Of a stretch of DNA of 64,000 nucleotides, positions 40,022 through 50,027 are shown in pieces (position 1 is the first letter of the stretch; every line of letters starts with the position of its first letter). The position numbers and the translations under genes were made by a program. Below the pieces are notes generated by a model, which had not been told where the DNA came from, ran no database searches, and saw only the letters and a program-made list of their open reading frames with translations. Source of the stretch: Alphaproteobacteria bacterium (lineage in GTDB: Bacteria; Pseudomonadota; Alphaproteobacteria; Rhodobacterales; Rhodobacteraceae); the NCBI GenBank assembly GCA_030431485.1, contig JAUIIR010000008.1, positions 1 to 64,000 on the forward strand. Reading direction: 5' to 3'.

Positions 40022-40120
40022 CACAATCTTTCTCTGGAACGTCCCGTTGGCCCAATGTATCCATTTTTGTATCACGATTGCAATACATTTGCAGTGATGA
40101 GTTTAAATTGTGTCGATACA
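40010..40120. promoter_or_regulatory. Candidate MocR operator cluster in the divergent region
   Basis: Repeated TGTATC/GATACA half-sites: ATTGTATCCGACACAAT, AATGTATCC, TTTGTATCACG, GCAATACATT, ATTGTGTCGATACATT. Confidence 0.5.
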
Positions 40121-40136
40121 TTTGAGGAGTGCACCC

Positions 40137-40364
40137 ATGACACACGCAACCCATGCCCCGCAGATCGCCTATCTTGGTGGACAGTCCGCACTGTCGCCGC
40201 TGGCTGTCGTGGCGTTGCGCGTCGCGGTGACACTCACGGTATGGTCAGAACGCCGCCGCACACGTGGACATCTCAAACATCTCGACGATCATTTGCTGCG
40301 CGACATCGGATTGGATCGGATGACCGCGCAGCGCGAAGCGACACGCAAATTCTGGCTGATGTAA
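40137..40364 (+). CDS. DUF1127 domain small protein
   Basis: 75 aa; C-terminal RRRTRGHLKHLDDHLLRDIGLDRMTAQREATRKFW; GAGGAG SD. Confidence 0.9.
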   Translation: MTHATHAPQIAYLGGQSALSPLAVVALRVAVTLTVWSERRRTRGHLKHLDDHLLRDIGLDRMTAQREATRKFWLM

Positions 40365-40388
40365 ATCCCTGCGTCAGTCAGATTTCTG

Positions 40389-40421
40389 GGGGCGCAAAGA
40401 CCGGCTTTGCGCCCCTTTTTT
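40389..40421 (+). terminator. Rho-independent terminator after the DUF1127 gene
   Basis: GGGGCGCAAAG-ACCGG-CTTTGCGCCCC then TTTTTT. Confidence 0.85.
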
Positions 40422-41929
40422 CACCCGTTATACAGGATGCCCCAACGCGCCAGCAGACGCTGTTGGAGCTTGCGCGCGGACACCGCATAGCTCTTGCCGC
40501 CCGGCGGGCTTTCGCGCTCTTCTCGGCTCAGCGCATCGCGACGCGGCAGATCAGCTGAGAAACAGGCAAAGGCCAATTCTGTTCCGTCCGGCAAATCAAT
40601 AAAGCCGCCCAATCCGCTGACGAAATTCAATGTACCCGTCTTGGCGTGAACGGTGACCGGATGATCCTCGATGATCTTGCGATCTTCTGTGCGCAGCGGG
40701 TGTTGCTTGAGTAACGGCTTGATCCCTATGGTTTTTCGCGCCGCAATTAGCGCCTTGACCATGTCACGTGCGGACACGCGGCTGTCATCGCCCAAGCCAG
40801 AATGATCTTCAAGGGCGACAGAGCTCATACCAAGCGTGTCTTTGGCCCAAGTATTCATCGCTTCTGCTGACGCTTTAAGGCTTGTGGTCCGGCCATCGCG
40901 CGCTGTCGTGGCTGTCATGCCCACGCACTCGGCTGTGATATTGGTGGAGTATTTGAGCATGTCACGCAGAATGACCCGGAGTGGCTTGCTCTCGTGCGAC
41001 AGGATTGTCACAGCATCTGCCGGAAGCGTGTCGATCAGTTCGGGTGTCTTCAGGACAATGCCATTCGACCGTGCCAGAATCTGAAACACTTCGGCTGCGT
41101 AACGTGCCGGTTTGCGCACCGGCAACCACCGCGCGCCATTCCGCCCCAAAGCGCCGCGAGCCACGGTCCAATCGTCAAATGCGCCGCCATCTTTGTAGGT
41201 GTAGATCGGATAATTCCGCGCCTCGACTCGCATACGGGCGGCACGCACTTCCGGGCGGAGCGTGGCCGCGCGGGCATCCATTGTCACATTGTACCCGTCG
41301 GTCGCACGTTGCCACTCGAAATGAACGCGATTGAAGTTCAGGTTCAGCCCCGAGATCCCCGGATTGTACCCCACCTGGTAGGGTTGCTCGCTGTCGATGC
41401 CAGTGAGCGACGGCAACGCACCGCCCCAGACAAGGAACCGTCCGGTGACTTCCGTCACGCCCACCTCTTCACGCAGGCGTTTCGCGATGTCCGCAACCGC
41501 ATCGGTATCAAGTGTTGGATCGCCGCCGCCGGCAAGGATCAGATCCCCGTCAATTCTGCCATTGGCGACCGGTGCAGTCGCCAGAATTCGGGTCTCGAAA
41601 TGGTACCCCGGCCCAAGCACATCCAGCGCATAGCACGCTGTCAGAGCCTTCGCGACACTGGCCGGAGGCAGGGCTCTCAGAGGGTTATGTGACTCGAGCA
41701 CCAGACCTGTTTTTACATCGGCCACCTGAACACTGGTTTTGCCCGCAAGACCAGCCTGAGTGACCAACTCGCTCAACGGTGGCTGATATGTCTTGAGCAA
41801 TTCGTTGGTGCGGGCGGTGGGTCGCAAAGACGTCATTGGCGCCTGTGCGGTTTGCGCAAAAGCCGATGGTGCGACCGTGATCGCAGCCAAACCGCCCAAT
41901 AGCGCGCGACGTGAAACCTCCCGTGTCAT
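40421..41929 (-). CDS. dacB: D-alanyl-D-alanine carboxypeptidase/endopeptidase (PBP4 type)
   Basis: Tat-like signal SRRALLGGLAA; PPASVAKALTACYALD (SxxK), YSTNITAECVG (SxN), HAKTGTLNFVSGLGG (KTG). Confidence 0.92.
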   Translation of the reverse strand: MTREVSRRALLGGLAAITVAPSAFAQTAQAPMTSLRPTARTNELLKTYQPPLSELVTQAGLAGKTSVQVADVKTGLVLESHNPLRALPPASVAKALTACYALDVLGPGYHFETRILATAPVANGRIDGDLILAGGGDPTLDTDAVADIAKRLREEVGVTEVTGRFLVWGGALPSLTGIDSEQPYQVGYNPGISGLNLNFNRVHFEWQRATDGYNVTMDARAATLRPEVRAARMRVEARNYPIYTYKDGGAFDDWTVARGALGRNGARWLPVRKPARYAAEVFQILARSNGIVLKTPELIDTLPADAVTILSHESKPLRVILRDMLKYSTNITAECVGMTATTARDGRTTSLKASAEAMNTWAKDTLGMSSVALEDHSGLGDDSRVSARDMVKALIAARKTIGIKPLLKQHPLRTEDRKIIEDHPVTVHAKTGTLNFVSGLGGFIDLPDGTELAFACFSADLPRRDALSREERESPPGGKSYAVSARKLQQRLLARWGILYNG

Positions 41930-42005
41930 GCGGCGGATGTAACCTCAGAGTTTGGCGCGTGACAAGGACACGGTTTGGTGAACGTCGCGCTGTAGTGGGA
42001 AGCGG

Positions 42006-42617
42006 TCAAAGCGACGCTTTGGCCGTTGTGGACGGCATCCAGTTTCCTTGTGCCCGCAATTCGGTCGAACTGACGGGCATCATCGGCATGTTGACGAAAC
42101 ACCACGCGGGCGGGTTCTGGTCCGCCAAAAGAAATGAGGCGTTCTCAGGCAGACGGGCGTGCCGGAATTGCCGGGCGGTGCGCGCGTTCAGTCCGGCTTG
42201 CCGCCAACCGGGGCGGGCGAGAATACCCAGCGGCAGTTCATTCAGAATATCCTGCCAGCGCTGCCATCTGTGAAACTGTTGCAGATTGTCCGCGCCCATC
42301 AGCCACACGAAGCGCACGCCCGGATAGCGCGCCCGAAGCGCGTCGATGGTTTCAGCGGTGTAGGCCGTTCCGATCTGCGCTTCGAAGTCGCTTATGATCA
42401 CGTGCGGATCACGGCAGAGTTCTTTTGCACGCGCAATCCGCGCGTCCAGTGGCGCGGGTCCGTGTTCTTTCAAAGGATTGCCGGGCGAGACAAGCCAGAT
42501 CACACGATCCAACCGAAAACGCCGCATAGCGACGCGCGTAATGTGAACATGGCCCGCGTGGGCAGGGTCAAATGACCCTCCAAGCAAACCCACACGCAGT
42601 CCTGGCGGTAAGAACAT
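42006..42617 (-). CDS. nadD: Nicotinate-nucleotide adenylyltransferase
   Basis: [65 protein letters not shown]. Confidence 0.95.
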   Translation of the reverse strand: MFLPPGLRVGLLGGSFDPAHAGHVHITRVAMRRFRLDRVIWLVSPGNPLKEHGPAPLDARIARAKELCRDPHVIISDFEAQIGTAYTAETIDALRARYPGVRFVWLMGADNLQQFHRWQRWQDILNELPLGILARPGWRQAGLNARTARQFRHARLPENASFLLADQNPPAWCFVNMPMMPVSSTELRAQGNWMPSTTAKASL

Positions 42618-42634
42618 TTTGGCCGCTGGCAACG

Positions 42635-43420
42635 TTACTGCGACCACTCGGGTGGGCGCTTTTCCAGAAATGCCGCGATGCCTTCCTCGGTATCACGGTA
42701 AAGCATGTTTTCGACCATCACCTGACCCGTATAGGCATAGGCGTCGTCCACACCCATCTGGACCTGTTCGTAAAACGCGTGCTTTCCGATTTTGACGGCC
42801 GCGCCCAACTTGCTGGCAATCAATTGCGCCATCTCGCGTGTGGTGTCCGCCAATTCTGCTTCGGGAACAACTTTGTTGATCAGGCCCAGAGCTTCCGCCC
42901 GGTTCGCATTGATGAATTGCCCGGTCACTAGCATCTCGAACGCCTGCTTGCGCGGGATATTGCGGGACAGAGCCACCATCGGTGTCGAGCAAAACAGACC
43001 AATATTCACCCCATTGACGCCAAACCGTGTTCCTTCGGCGGCCACAGCCATGTCGCAGGATGCCACAAGCTGACACCCGGCAGCAGTCGCAATACCATGA
43101 ACTTGTGCAATCACCGGCTGTGGCAGGCGCTGCACACCCGTCATCACCTTGGCGCACCGGTCAAAAAGGTCCTTGAAATACGCTTTGCCGCCGTCCTCGG
43201 CCTGACGTCCTGCGGTCATCTGCTTGAGCTCATGGCCCGCGCAGAACGCCTTTCCTGCGCCCGAGATTACCACCACGCGCACCGACGTGTCGGTCTGCAA
43301 CGCGTCGATCTGTTCTTGCAATGCAGCCAGCATTTCGTCCGACAGTGCGTTCAGCCTGTCCGGCGCATTCAGGTGCAGATGGCAAACAGCATCGGTATCG
43401 TGACGTTCAAGGATTTTCAT
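42635..43420 (-). CDS. Enoyl-CoA hydratase/isomerase family protein
   Basis: [73 protein letters not shown]. Confidence 0.93.
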   Translation of the reverse strand: MKILERHDTDAVCHLHLNAPDRLNALSDEMLAALQEQIDALQTDTSVRVVVISGAGKAFCAGHELKQMTAGRQAEDGGKAYFKDLFDRCAKVMTGVQRLPQPVIAQVHGIATAAGCQLVASCDMAVAAEGTRFGVNGVNIGLFCSTPMVALSRNIPRKQAFEMLVTGQFINANRAEALGLINKVVPEAELADTTREMAQLIASKLGAAVKIGKHAFYEQVQMGVDDAYAYTGQVMVENMLYRDTEEGIAAFLEKRPPEWSQ

Positions 43421-43476
43421 CTTGTCCTCCCAGTGAGTTGCAGCAACTGTACCGGTTCAGAACAGGGGAGGAAAGC

Positions 43477-43908
43477 ATGGCGCTCAAAGTTCCAGCGCAG
43501 GAAATGGAAGCGTTTCTGGACGAGGTGTTTCCGCAGGTCAAAGGCATGTTCGGCATCGACAAGTTGGACGACGATCTGCTGATCATGCGGTTGCATGCGA
43601 GCGACCAGCATCTGCGTCCGGGTGGCACTGTGTCCGGACCTGCCATGTTCAGCCTTGCCGACGTTGCCGCCTATGTCGCCACGATGGCACGGATCGGGAA
43701 AGAGGCACTGGCGGTGACCACGAACTGCTCAATTGATTTCATGCGGAAACCGGTTGCCGGAGCAGATGTGCTCGCGCATGCCAAGGTGCTCAAACTGGGT
43801 CGCGGACTCAGCGTGACAGATGTCCTGCTTTATTCAGACGGTCTGCCGGACCCCGTGGCGCGTGCGACGCTCACTTATTCGATCCCACCGAAACGCAACG
43901 CTGATTAA
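43477..43908 (+). CDS. PaaI-family hot-dog thioesterase
   Basis: RPGGTVSGPAMFSLADVAAYVATMARIG...TTNCSIDFMRKPVAGADVLAHAKVLKLGRGLSVTDVLLYS. Confidence 0.9.
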   Translation: MALKVPAQEMEAFLDEVFPQVKGMFGIDKLDDDLLIMRLHASDQHLRPGGTVSGPAMFSLADVAAYVATMARIGKEALAVTTNCSIDFMRKPVAGADVLAHAKVLKLGRGLSVTDVLLYSDGLPDPVARATLTYSIPPKRNAD

Positions 43909-44132
43909 AGAACGAGGTTCCCATACGGCGGCAGGTCAGCCCCATTGCGCCGCGCGGCCTCGTACACGCTCTTGAGTTCGTCGAGCGTCTTGCGGAAGGC
44001 GGCCACCGACTCGGCTAGTTCGTAGAGGTCCTGTCCCTCTGGCATCGAGTCCATGACCGCCTCTTCTTCAGAGATGATCTGCGCGATGGCCTGAATGGAC
44101 ATCATCAGAGCAGGGGTGCTGATTTCAACCAT
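43905..44132 (-). CDS. Tsi2-like small immunity/antitoxin protein
   Basis: 75 aa; 'TPALMMSIQAIAQ...LDELKSVYEAARRNGADLPPYGNLVL' resembles recalled Tsi2 'PQTLMVAIQCVAA...ADDLKNAYEQALGQYSGLPPYDRLI'. Lies 27 bp downstream of a Tse2-like gene. Confidence 0.7.
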   Translation of the reverse strand: MVEISTPALMMSIQAIAQIISEEEAVMDSMPEGQDLYELAESVAAFRKTLDELKSVYEAARRNGADLPPYGNLVL

Positions 44133-44159
44133 AAGAGCCTCTTTGTGCAGATTGCATCG

Positions 44160-44627
44160 TCAACCTGTGCCATCCGCCAGTTGCTTGAGCCGAACAACGC
44201 AATTGCGGGCAAGGTTGTCCAAAGCGCCGCGCAGCGCTTCGGGTGTCATCTCGCCTCCGGTGCGCACCTCGATCTGGTAATGTCCGGCCTGACCGCGCTG
44301 TACAATCACCAGATTGTCGGGGATCACCGTGCCCTCGGGCAATCGGAAATACGTCCAGGCGATATAACCCAAGGCGCCTTCGTGATCATGGAGTGACGTG
44401 CCGCTGCCCGGCTCCATATAGCCATTCTTGATTTCCCAGTCCTGCCGCGTCCGAACCTGCTGGACCCGCAGACCTCCTTTGACCATCTTCGTGACGGTAA
44501 AGGACCGTGGTTCGATATCGCCATCCAGAATGCCTTCGGCGGGGGTCTCGTTCGCGACCTCCCAGACGCCGTATGGAAACTGTCCTTTGTTTGCTGCGCG
44601 AAAGTAATCCCTGTCGGTCGCCGCCAT
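44160..44627 (-). CDS. Tse2-like toxin (putative NAD-dependent/ADP-ribosyltransferase-type effector)
   Basis: 155 aa; 'FRAANKGQF...GTSLHDHEG...FRLPEGTVIPDNLVIVQ...GHYQIEV...MTPEALRGALDNLARNCVVR' parallels recalled Tse2 'YRAVFKANY...GTSVFDRAG...FVIPDGTDIPPDLKVKQ...THYTIMP...YREVLMGHLDNFVRNAIRR'. ATG at 44627 preferred over TTG 44636. Confidence 0.7.
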   Translation of the reverse strand: MAATDRDYFRAANKGQFPYGVWEVANETPAEGILDGDIEPRSFTVTKMVKGGLRVQQVRTRQDWEIKNGYMEPGSGTSLHDHEGALGYIAWTYFRLPEGTVIPDNLVIVQRGQAGHYQIEVRTGGEMTPEALRGALDNLARNCVVRLKQLADGTG

Positions 44628-44710
44628 CGCCCTCAATACCTTGAAGCAAAAATTTTACTATTTGGTCAAATTATCACGATGGCACCGAAAAAGCGACGCA
44701 TTTAAACGGG

Positions 44711-45136
44711 TTACATGCGCAAATGCCGGGCCCGCGATCCACGCTCGATCGCGGCAGCGTGCAACCGGTCTAGGCTAAGTTCATAGCGGATCTCCTCTAG
44801 CAGACGTAGCTCTGCCTCGCGCAGCGTCCCATCCGCCGCCGCAACATCGCAAGCAAGCGCGTAGGCCGTCTCAAAAAGCCGCTCTGGAAGATTGTCGCGG
44901 ATCAGACCGAAGAGCGCATCCAGCCCGTCCTCTTGCTCGAAAAGGTCAAAGACGAGGCCTGACATATCGGGGATCCGGCCCTCATCGTACTCTGCAAAGA
45001 TCGGAAGGTTGTTCACAGCAGACTGGATCTTCACCAGTTCTGCTGTCCGAATGCTCTCGTCCGAGGCAGAGACCGCGATCATTAGCGCGACAAGGCAATC
45101 CTGCGGGCTGAGGGGGTGGGGGTCGGTATCTGTCAC
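44711..45136 (-). CDS. TerB-like tellurite resistance family protein
   Basis: LVALMIAVSASDESIRTAELVKIQSAV ... ALACDVAAADGTLREAELRLLEEIRYELSLD (TerB repeat pattern). GTG start at 45136 likely. Confidence 0.8.
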   Translation of the reverse strand: MTDTDPHPLSPQDCLVALMIAVSASDESIRTAELVKIQSAVNNLPIFAEYDEGRIPDMSGLVFDLFEQEDGLDALFGLIRDNLPERLFETAYALACDVAAADGTLREAELRLLEEIRYELSLDRLHAAAIERGSRARHLRM

Positions 45137-45261
45137 AGTGGTCGCCTTCCGGGTTGGGTCTTTGAGCTTCAACTTATTGACCCGCCCGCGCCCCCGCAAT
45201 AGGGAGTGCCTTTTGAACGCCCGTACAATTCCGTGCGGCGACCATCCGGAGTAAAAGAGCA

Positions 45262-46839
45262 ATGTCCGATCTGCGCGAAGCTGCAATGACCTCAAAGGCC
45301 TGGCCCTTTGAAGAGGCGCGCCGGCTGCTCAAACGGTACGAGAAGAAGCCGCCAGAAAAGGGCTATGTACTCTTTGAAACAGGCTACGGCCCGTCCGGTC
45401 TGCCGCATATCGGCACCTTTGGAGAGGTGGCGCGCACCACGATGATCCGCCGCGCGTTTGAGGTGATCTCTGACATCCCGACCAAGCTCATCTGCTTTTC
45501 GGATGACCTTGATGGCATGCGCAAGGTGCCGGGCAACGTGCCCAATCCCGAGATGCTGCGCGAACACCTGCAACGCCCGCTGACCGATGTTCCGGACCCT
45601 TTCGGAACCCATGACAGCTTTGGCGCGCACAACAACGCGATGCTGAACCGGTTCCTTGATACCTTCGGGTTTGAGTACGAATTCATCTCGTCGACCGAGT
45701 TCTACCGCTCGGGCAAGTTTGACGAGGTGCTTTTGCGCGCGGCTGAAAAGTACGACGCGGTGATGGAGGTCATGCTCAAGTCGCTGCGCGATGAGCGGCG
45801 CGAGACTTATTCGATCTTCCTGCCGATCCATCCCGAAACGGGGCGCGTGCTTTATGTGCCTATGAAGAATGTCGATGCCGCGAAGGGTGAGATCACCTTT
45901 GATGACGAGGACGGGCGTGAGATCACGCTGCCGGTCACCGGTGGCAACGTCAAACTCCAGTGGAAGCCCGATTTTGGCGCGCGCTGGGCGGCGCTGGATG
46001 TTGATTTCGAAATGTACGGCAAGGACCACAGCACCAACACGCCGATCTACGACCGGATTTGCGAAATCCTCGGCGGCAAAAAGCCCGAGCACTTCACCTA
46101 TGAACTGTTCCTAGATGCGAACGGTCAGAAGATCTCCAAGACCACCGGCAATGGCGTGTCCATTGACGAATGGCTGACCTATGCCAGCACGGAGTCGCTG
46201 TCGTATTTTATGTATCTCAAGCCGAAAACAGCCAAGCGGATGCATTTCGACGTGATCCCCAAGGCCGTTGACGAGTACCACCAGCAACTACGCGCCTATC
46301 CGACACAGGATGCCGCCGGTCAGGCCAACAATCCGGTGTGGCACATCCACTCTGGCAACGTGCCCGCATCGCACATGGTCGTGCCGTTCTCGATGTTGCT
46401 CAACCTTGCCTCTGCTGCCGGGGCTGAAGACAAGGACGCGATGTGGGGCTTCATCAAGCGCTATGCGCCCGAGGCGACGCCTGAGACACATCCCGATCTG
46501 GATCAGGCTGCAGGCTTTGCCGTGCGCTACTACGAGGATTTCGTAAAGCCCACCAAGACCTTCCGAGCACCGGACGAAAAAGAACGCGCTGCGATGGAAG
46601 ACCTCGCGTCCCGGCTTGAGGCGCACGACGGTCCGACAGATGACGAAACACTGCAGACCATCGTTTTTGCTGTCGGTAAAGAACACGGTTTCGATCCGCT
46701 CCGCGACTGGTTCAAGGCACTTTACGAAGTGCTGCTGGGACAGTCACAGGGGCCGCGCTTTGGTGGCTTTGTCGCGCTCTACGGAGTGGCTGAAAGTGTG
46801 GCGTTGATCCGCAAGGGGTTGGCTGGCGAACTGGCATAA
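45262..46839 (+). CDS. lysS: Lysyl-tRNA synthetase, class I
   Basis: [24 protein letters not shown] (HIGH-like), [16 protein letters not shown] (KMSKS-like), class I LysRS architecture, 525 aa. Confidence 0.95.
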   Translation: MSDLREAAMTSKAWPFEEARRLLKRYEKKPPEKGYVLFETGYGPSGLPHIGTFGEVARTTMIRRAFEVISDIPTKLICFSDDLDGMRKVPGNVPNPEMLREHLQRPLTDVPDPFGTHDSFGAHNNAMLNRFLDTFGFEYEFISSTEFYRSGKFDEVLLRAAEKYDAVMEVMLKSLRDERRETYSIFLPIHPETGRVLYVPMKNVDAAKGEITFDDEDGREITLPVTGGNVKLQWKPDFGARWAALDVDFEMYGKDHSTNTPIYDRICEILGGKKPEHFTYELFLDANGQKISKTTGNGVSIDEWLTYASTESLSYFMYLKPKTAKRMHFDVIPKAVDEYHQQLRAYPTQDAAGQANNPVWHIHSGNVPASHMVVPFSMLLNLASAAGAEDKDAMWGFIKRYAPEATPETHPDLDQAAGFAVRYYEDFVKPTKTFRAPDEKERAAMEDLASRLEAHDGPTDDETLQTIVFAVGKEHGFDPLRDWFKALYEVLLGQSQGPRFGGFVALYGVAESVALIRKGLAGELA

Positions 46840-46903
46840 GAACGCGATTTTGCCCCAAGGAGTTTGCGGGCTACCCTTCTGACAAGCAACGAAAGGTGAC
46901 ACC

Positions 46904-47320
46904 ATGCGCAATCTCATCACCGGGCTGGCCCTTGCCCTTTCGATGACGGGTTCGCTTTGGGCGCAAGAGGTTCTTGCGCCCGAGCCCGGAATCGAAAACA
47001 CCATTCAAAGCCAGATCGACGCTTTCCTGCAGGACGATTTCGGCACCGCGTTTGACTTTGCCGCGCCCAATATCCGCAACATCTTCCGAACACCGGAAAA
47101 TTTCGGCGCGATGGTGCAGCAAGGCTATCCCATGGTCTGGCGTCCTGATAGCGTCACCTTTGGCGACCTGCGTGCGATTGCCGGTGGCTTGTATCAGATG
47201 GTGATCCTGAAGGATGCGGCAGGCAATCTGCATTATCTCGACTATCGGATGCAGATGATCGACGGGCAGTGGCGCATCGCCGGTGTGCAGATTCTGCAAG
47301 CGCCGGACGTCACAGCCTAG
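46904..47320 (+). CDS. DUF4864 secreted protein
   Basis: Signal peptide; IENTIQSQIDAFLQDDFGTAFDFAAPNIRNIFRTPENFGAMVQQGYPMVWRPDSVTFGDL. Confidence 0.85.
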   Translation: MRNLITGLALALSMTGSLWAQEVLAPEPGIENTIQSQIDAFLQDDFGTAFDFAAPNIRNIFRTPENFGAMVQQGYPMVWRPDSVTFGDLRAIAGGLYQMVILKDAAGNLHYLDYRMQMIDGQWRIAGVQILQAPDVTA

Positions 47321-47415
47321 GGCCGCGTTCCGTCGACGGAACGCAACGATGCGTCAACGCATCGCCGCCGCGAGATCCTCTGCGTGCAACAGGTACGCCT
47401 TGCCGAAGCCGCCGT

Positions 47416-47853
47416 TCATTTGTGCCGATAGTGGTGTGAACCTGACCAGAGAAAATCTGCGAACCCGATGTAAAGCTTGGCTTTTGGCTGTCTTGCCAGA
47501 AAGGCAGCGGCCAAAGAGTGGTGCTCTGTCGTACCGTGCCGGACAAACTCTGCGTTCGCCCTCAGGCTCAGCCGCGGGTGGGTCAGTGGATCGCCCTTAC
47601 CCTTCGGCTCTCCAATCAACAGAGAACATGCCGGATTTTGCTGCAGTGCGGCACTGTGGTGGCTCAGGTCCGACATCAGGCTCAACAGATGCCCATCCGG
47701 CCCGGCAACAAGCGCCACGCGGCTGACCATTGGCGCACCATCGCCTGGTTCCAGGTAGGAAAGTGCTGCGAAGGTTGCGTCTTCAATCAGGTGTCGCGTC
47801 AACGCACGGGCCTCGTCATCCGTGGGGCGAATGGTTGATTTCATGTGACTCAT
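47416..47853 (-). CDS. Pyridoxamine 5'-phosphate oxidase-like (HugZ-type) protein
   Basis: ATFAALSYLEPGDGAPMVSRVALVAGPDGHLLSLMSDLSHHSAALQQNPACSLLIGEPKGKGDPLTHPRLSL. Confidence 0.88.
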   Translation of the reverse strand: MSHMKSTIRPTDDEARALTRHLIEDATFAALSYLEPGDGAPMVSRVALVAGPDGHLLSLMSDLSHHSAALQQNPACSLLIGEPKGKGDPLTHPRLSLRANAEFVRHGTTEHHSLAAAFLARQPKAKLYIGFADFLWSGSHHYRHK

Positions 47854-47938
47854 CCTTGCATCTTGGCGGGTGTGGCAATTTTTATGCTGCACCTGCAAAA
47901 TAACCTAGTACCCTTTGGCCGAATCGAAGGAACAGACT

Positions 47939-48580
47939 ATGCCCGGCCACGTCATCACAGTTGCTCAGCAAAAGGGCGGCTCTGGCAAGACCACCGTTTC
48001 CGCCAATCTCGCCACCGGTTTTCTGCGTCAGGGCAAAAGCGTTGCGCTTGTGGATATCGACCCGCAAGGCAGCCTCGGACGCTGGTTCATGACACGTCTT
48101 GAAAGCGAATCTGGACCGGTGGACGCACTCGAATTCGCCACCTCTTCGGCCTGGGGCATCACCTACGAGGTGCGCAAACTTTCCGAGAGCCATGACATTG
48201 TGATCATCGACACACCTCCCAAGGCCGACAGCGATTTGCGCCCGGCCCTGCGCGTGGCCGATCTGGTGATCGTTCCGGTCAGTGTCAGTCATGTGGACCT
48301 GTGGGCCACGGAAGGTGTGCTGGATCTTGCGCGTCGCGAAGACAAGGAAGCGCTGGTTGTGCTCAATCGTGCCCGCAAGAATACCCGGCTTGGCACCGAA
48401 GTGGCGGAGGCTGCGGAAAAGCTGATGGCGCGGATTGCTGACGCGACGCTTGCCAACCGCGTGATCTATGCCGAGGCCCTAGGGCAGGGACGCGGCGCTG
48501 CAGAGGGCCGCAAGACACCTGCGCAGGCTGAGGTGGATGCGCTCACCTCAGAGGTGGCACAGGTGCTGGCAAACGGGTAA
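47939..48580 (+). CDS. ParA-family ATPase (no ParB partner in window)
   Basis: VAQQKGGSGKTTVSANLATGFLRQGKSVALVDIDPQGSLGRWF (deviant Walker A), VIIDTPPKADSDLR. Confidence 0.92.
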   Translation: MPGHVITVAQQKGGSGKTTVSANLATGFLRQGKSVALVDIDPQGSLGRWFMTRLESESGPVDALEFATSSAWGITYEVRKLSESHDIVIIDTPPKADSDLRPALRVADLVIVPVSVSHVDLWATEGVLDLARREDKEALVVLNRARKNTRLGTEVAEAAEKLMARIADATLANRVIYAEALGQGRGAAEGRKTPAQAEVDALTSEVAQVLANG

Positions 48581-48610
48581 GGCAGGGCATCCGACGAAGG
48601 AGCCTGTGCC

Positions 48611-49456
48611 ATGACCGACCTCGACGCCCTGAAAGCCGTGATCCGCGCCGACAGCGCCGCGCGTGGACAGACCGTGTCGAAACTTGGCTATTTTTGCGCT
48701 CCGTTCCGGCCCGCGTCAGGTCCGTTCTCTGATAAGGTGATCAAGGTCTATCGTGGGCTGCGAGATCAGGCAGCGCTTGACCGGCTGGCGCAGTGCCACG
48801 ATGACTATGTCGCCGCGCTGAACCAAGCAGGGGTTTCCCTGCCTGAAACAGAGTTCCACCTGCTGGATATGGATGGCACTCGCATCCCCGTGATCGTGCA
48901 GGAGGCACTTCCCTCGGACAGCATGATGCGCCCCCAGATGCAGGCAGCCTCGACGGACGACACGCTCCGGATGATGGAGGCCGCCGGCGACGTGATCGCG
49001 ACATTCTGGAACAATGCCGACCAGTTTGACACCCGTATCGGCTTTCATCCGTCGATCCGCAATTTCGCCTATCTCGATGGCCGCGCGCTTTTCTTCGACA
49101 CCTTCCCGCCATTGATCCATTACAGCCGCGACGAAATGGGCAAGATGCTGCTCCTTTTCTCCGACAAGGCGCTGATGCGCTGGGTCGGGCCGTTCCTGCA
49201 AAAGAAAGTCACCGGGATTCAGGACGAATGGTACTCGGCCCCCGAAACGCTGGTCGGGCTCGTCGGATCAGCCTGCCGTCTGCGGCCCAAGGATGCCGAA
49301 GCCTATCTCGACTGGGGGCGCGACTTTACCCGCCGTCGCATGTCTCGCTGGGCCGACGAAGCCCTTCCGCACCTTCAGGAACCACCCCGCCTGCCAGGAT
49401 ATTGGACCGGGTTTCGCAAGTTGCTGGGATTGCAGGGCGAACCCAACGTTTCGTGA
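48611..49456 (+). CDS. Conserved hypothetical protein downstream of parA-like gene
   Basis: 281 aa; ATG preceded by a GGAG SD; co-oriented, 30 bp after the ParA-like ORF. Family not recognised with certainty. Confidence 0.75.
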   Translation: MTDLDALKAVIRADSAARGQTVSKLGYFCAPFRPASGPFSDKVIKVYRGLRDQAALDRLAQCHDDYVAALNQAGVSLPETEFHLLDMDGTRIPVIVQEALPSDSMMRPQMQAASTDDTLRMMEAAGDVIATFWNNADQFDTRIGFHPSIRNFAYLDGRALFFDTFPPLIHYSRDEMGKMLLLFSDKALMRWVGPFLQKKVTGIQDEWYSAPETLVGLVGSACRLRPKDAEAYLDWGRDFTRRRMSRWADEALPHLQEPPRLPGYWTGFRKLLGLQGEPNVS

Positions 49457-49571
49457 CTTTGCAAACCTTCTGGCAGAGTTTGCAAACCCTACCGACATCA
49501 TGACGCGGATCAAGGACCGGGTTCTCACGACGGCCTATACTGGCTCCATCCTGAATTGAGGGAGGGGACCC

Positions 49572-49979
49572 ATGTACACGAACATTCTCGTACCCATCGC
49601 GCTCGACAACGAAGGCGATCGCACGCCACAGGCACTGAATATTGCCAAAAAGCTCTCTGCCGATGGCGCGACCGTCACGCTTCTGCATGTCGTTGAAGCG
49701 GTGCCAAGCTACGCGATCAGCTATATCTCGTCCGACATCCTTGATGCCACACGCAAAGGGATCGAATCCGAAATGGCGCGGTTGGCGGCGGAGATCGGTG
49801 CCAATTCCGTGGTTATCGAAGGACATACCGGGCGATCCATCCTCGACTACGCCGAGGAGCAGGGAAATGACCTGATCGTCATCGCCTCACACCGACCGGG
49901 CATGCAGACGCTTCTGCTGGGTTCAACAGCAACCCATGTCGTGCGCCACGCGCAATGCTCGGTTCATGTCCTGCGCTGA
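49572..49979 (+). CDS. Universal stress protein (UspA family)
   Basis: MYTNILVPIALDNEGDRTPQALNIAKKLSADGATVTLLHVVE ... GNDLIVIASHRPGMQTLLLGSTATHVVRHAQCSVHVLR. Confidence 0.95.
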   Translation: MYTNILVPIALDNEGDRTPQALNIAKKLSADGATVTLLHVVEAVPSYAISYISSDILDATRKGIESEMARLAAEIGANSVVIEGHTGRSILDYAEEQGNDLIVIASHRPGMQTLLLGSTATHVVRHAQCSVHVLR

Positions 49980-50027
49980 TTGACATTTCCTGTCGGTGCT
50001 GCACCTCCTGCCCGACAGGAGGTGCCT

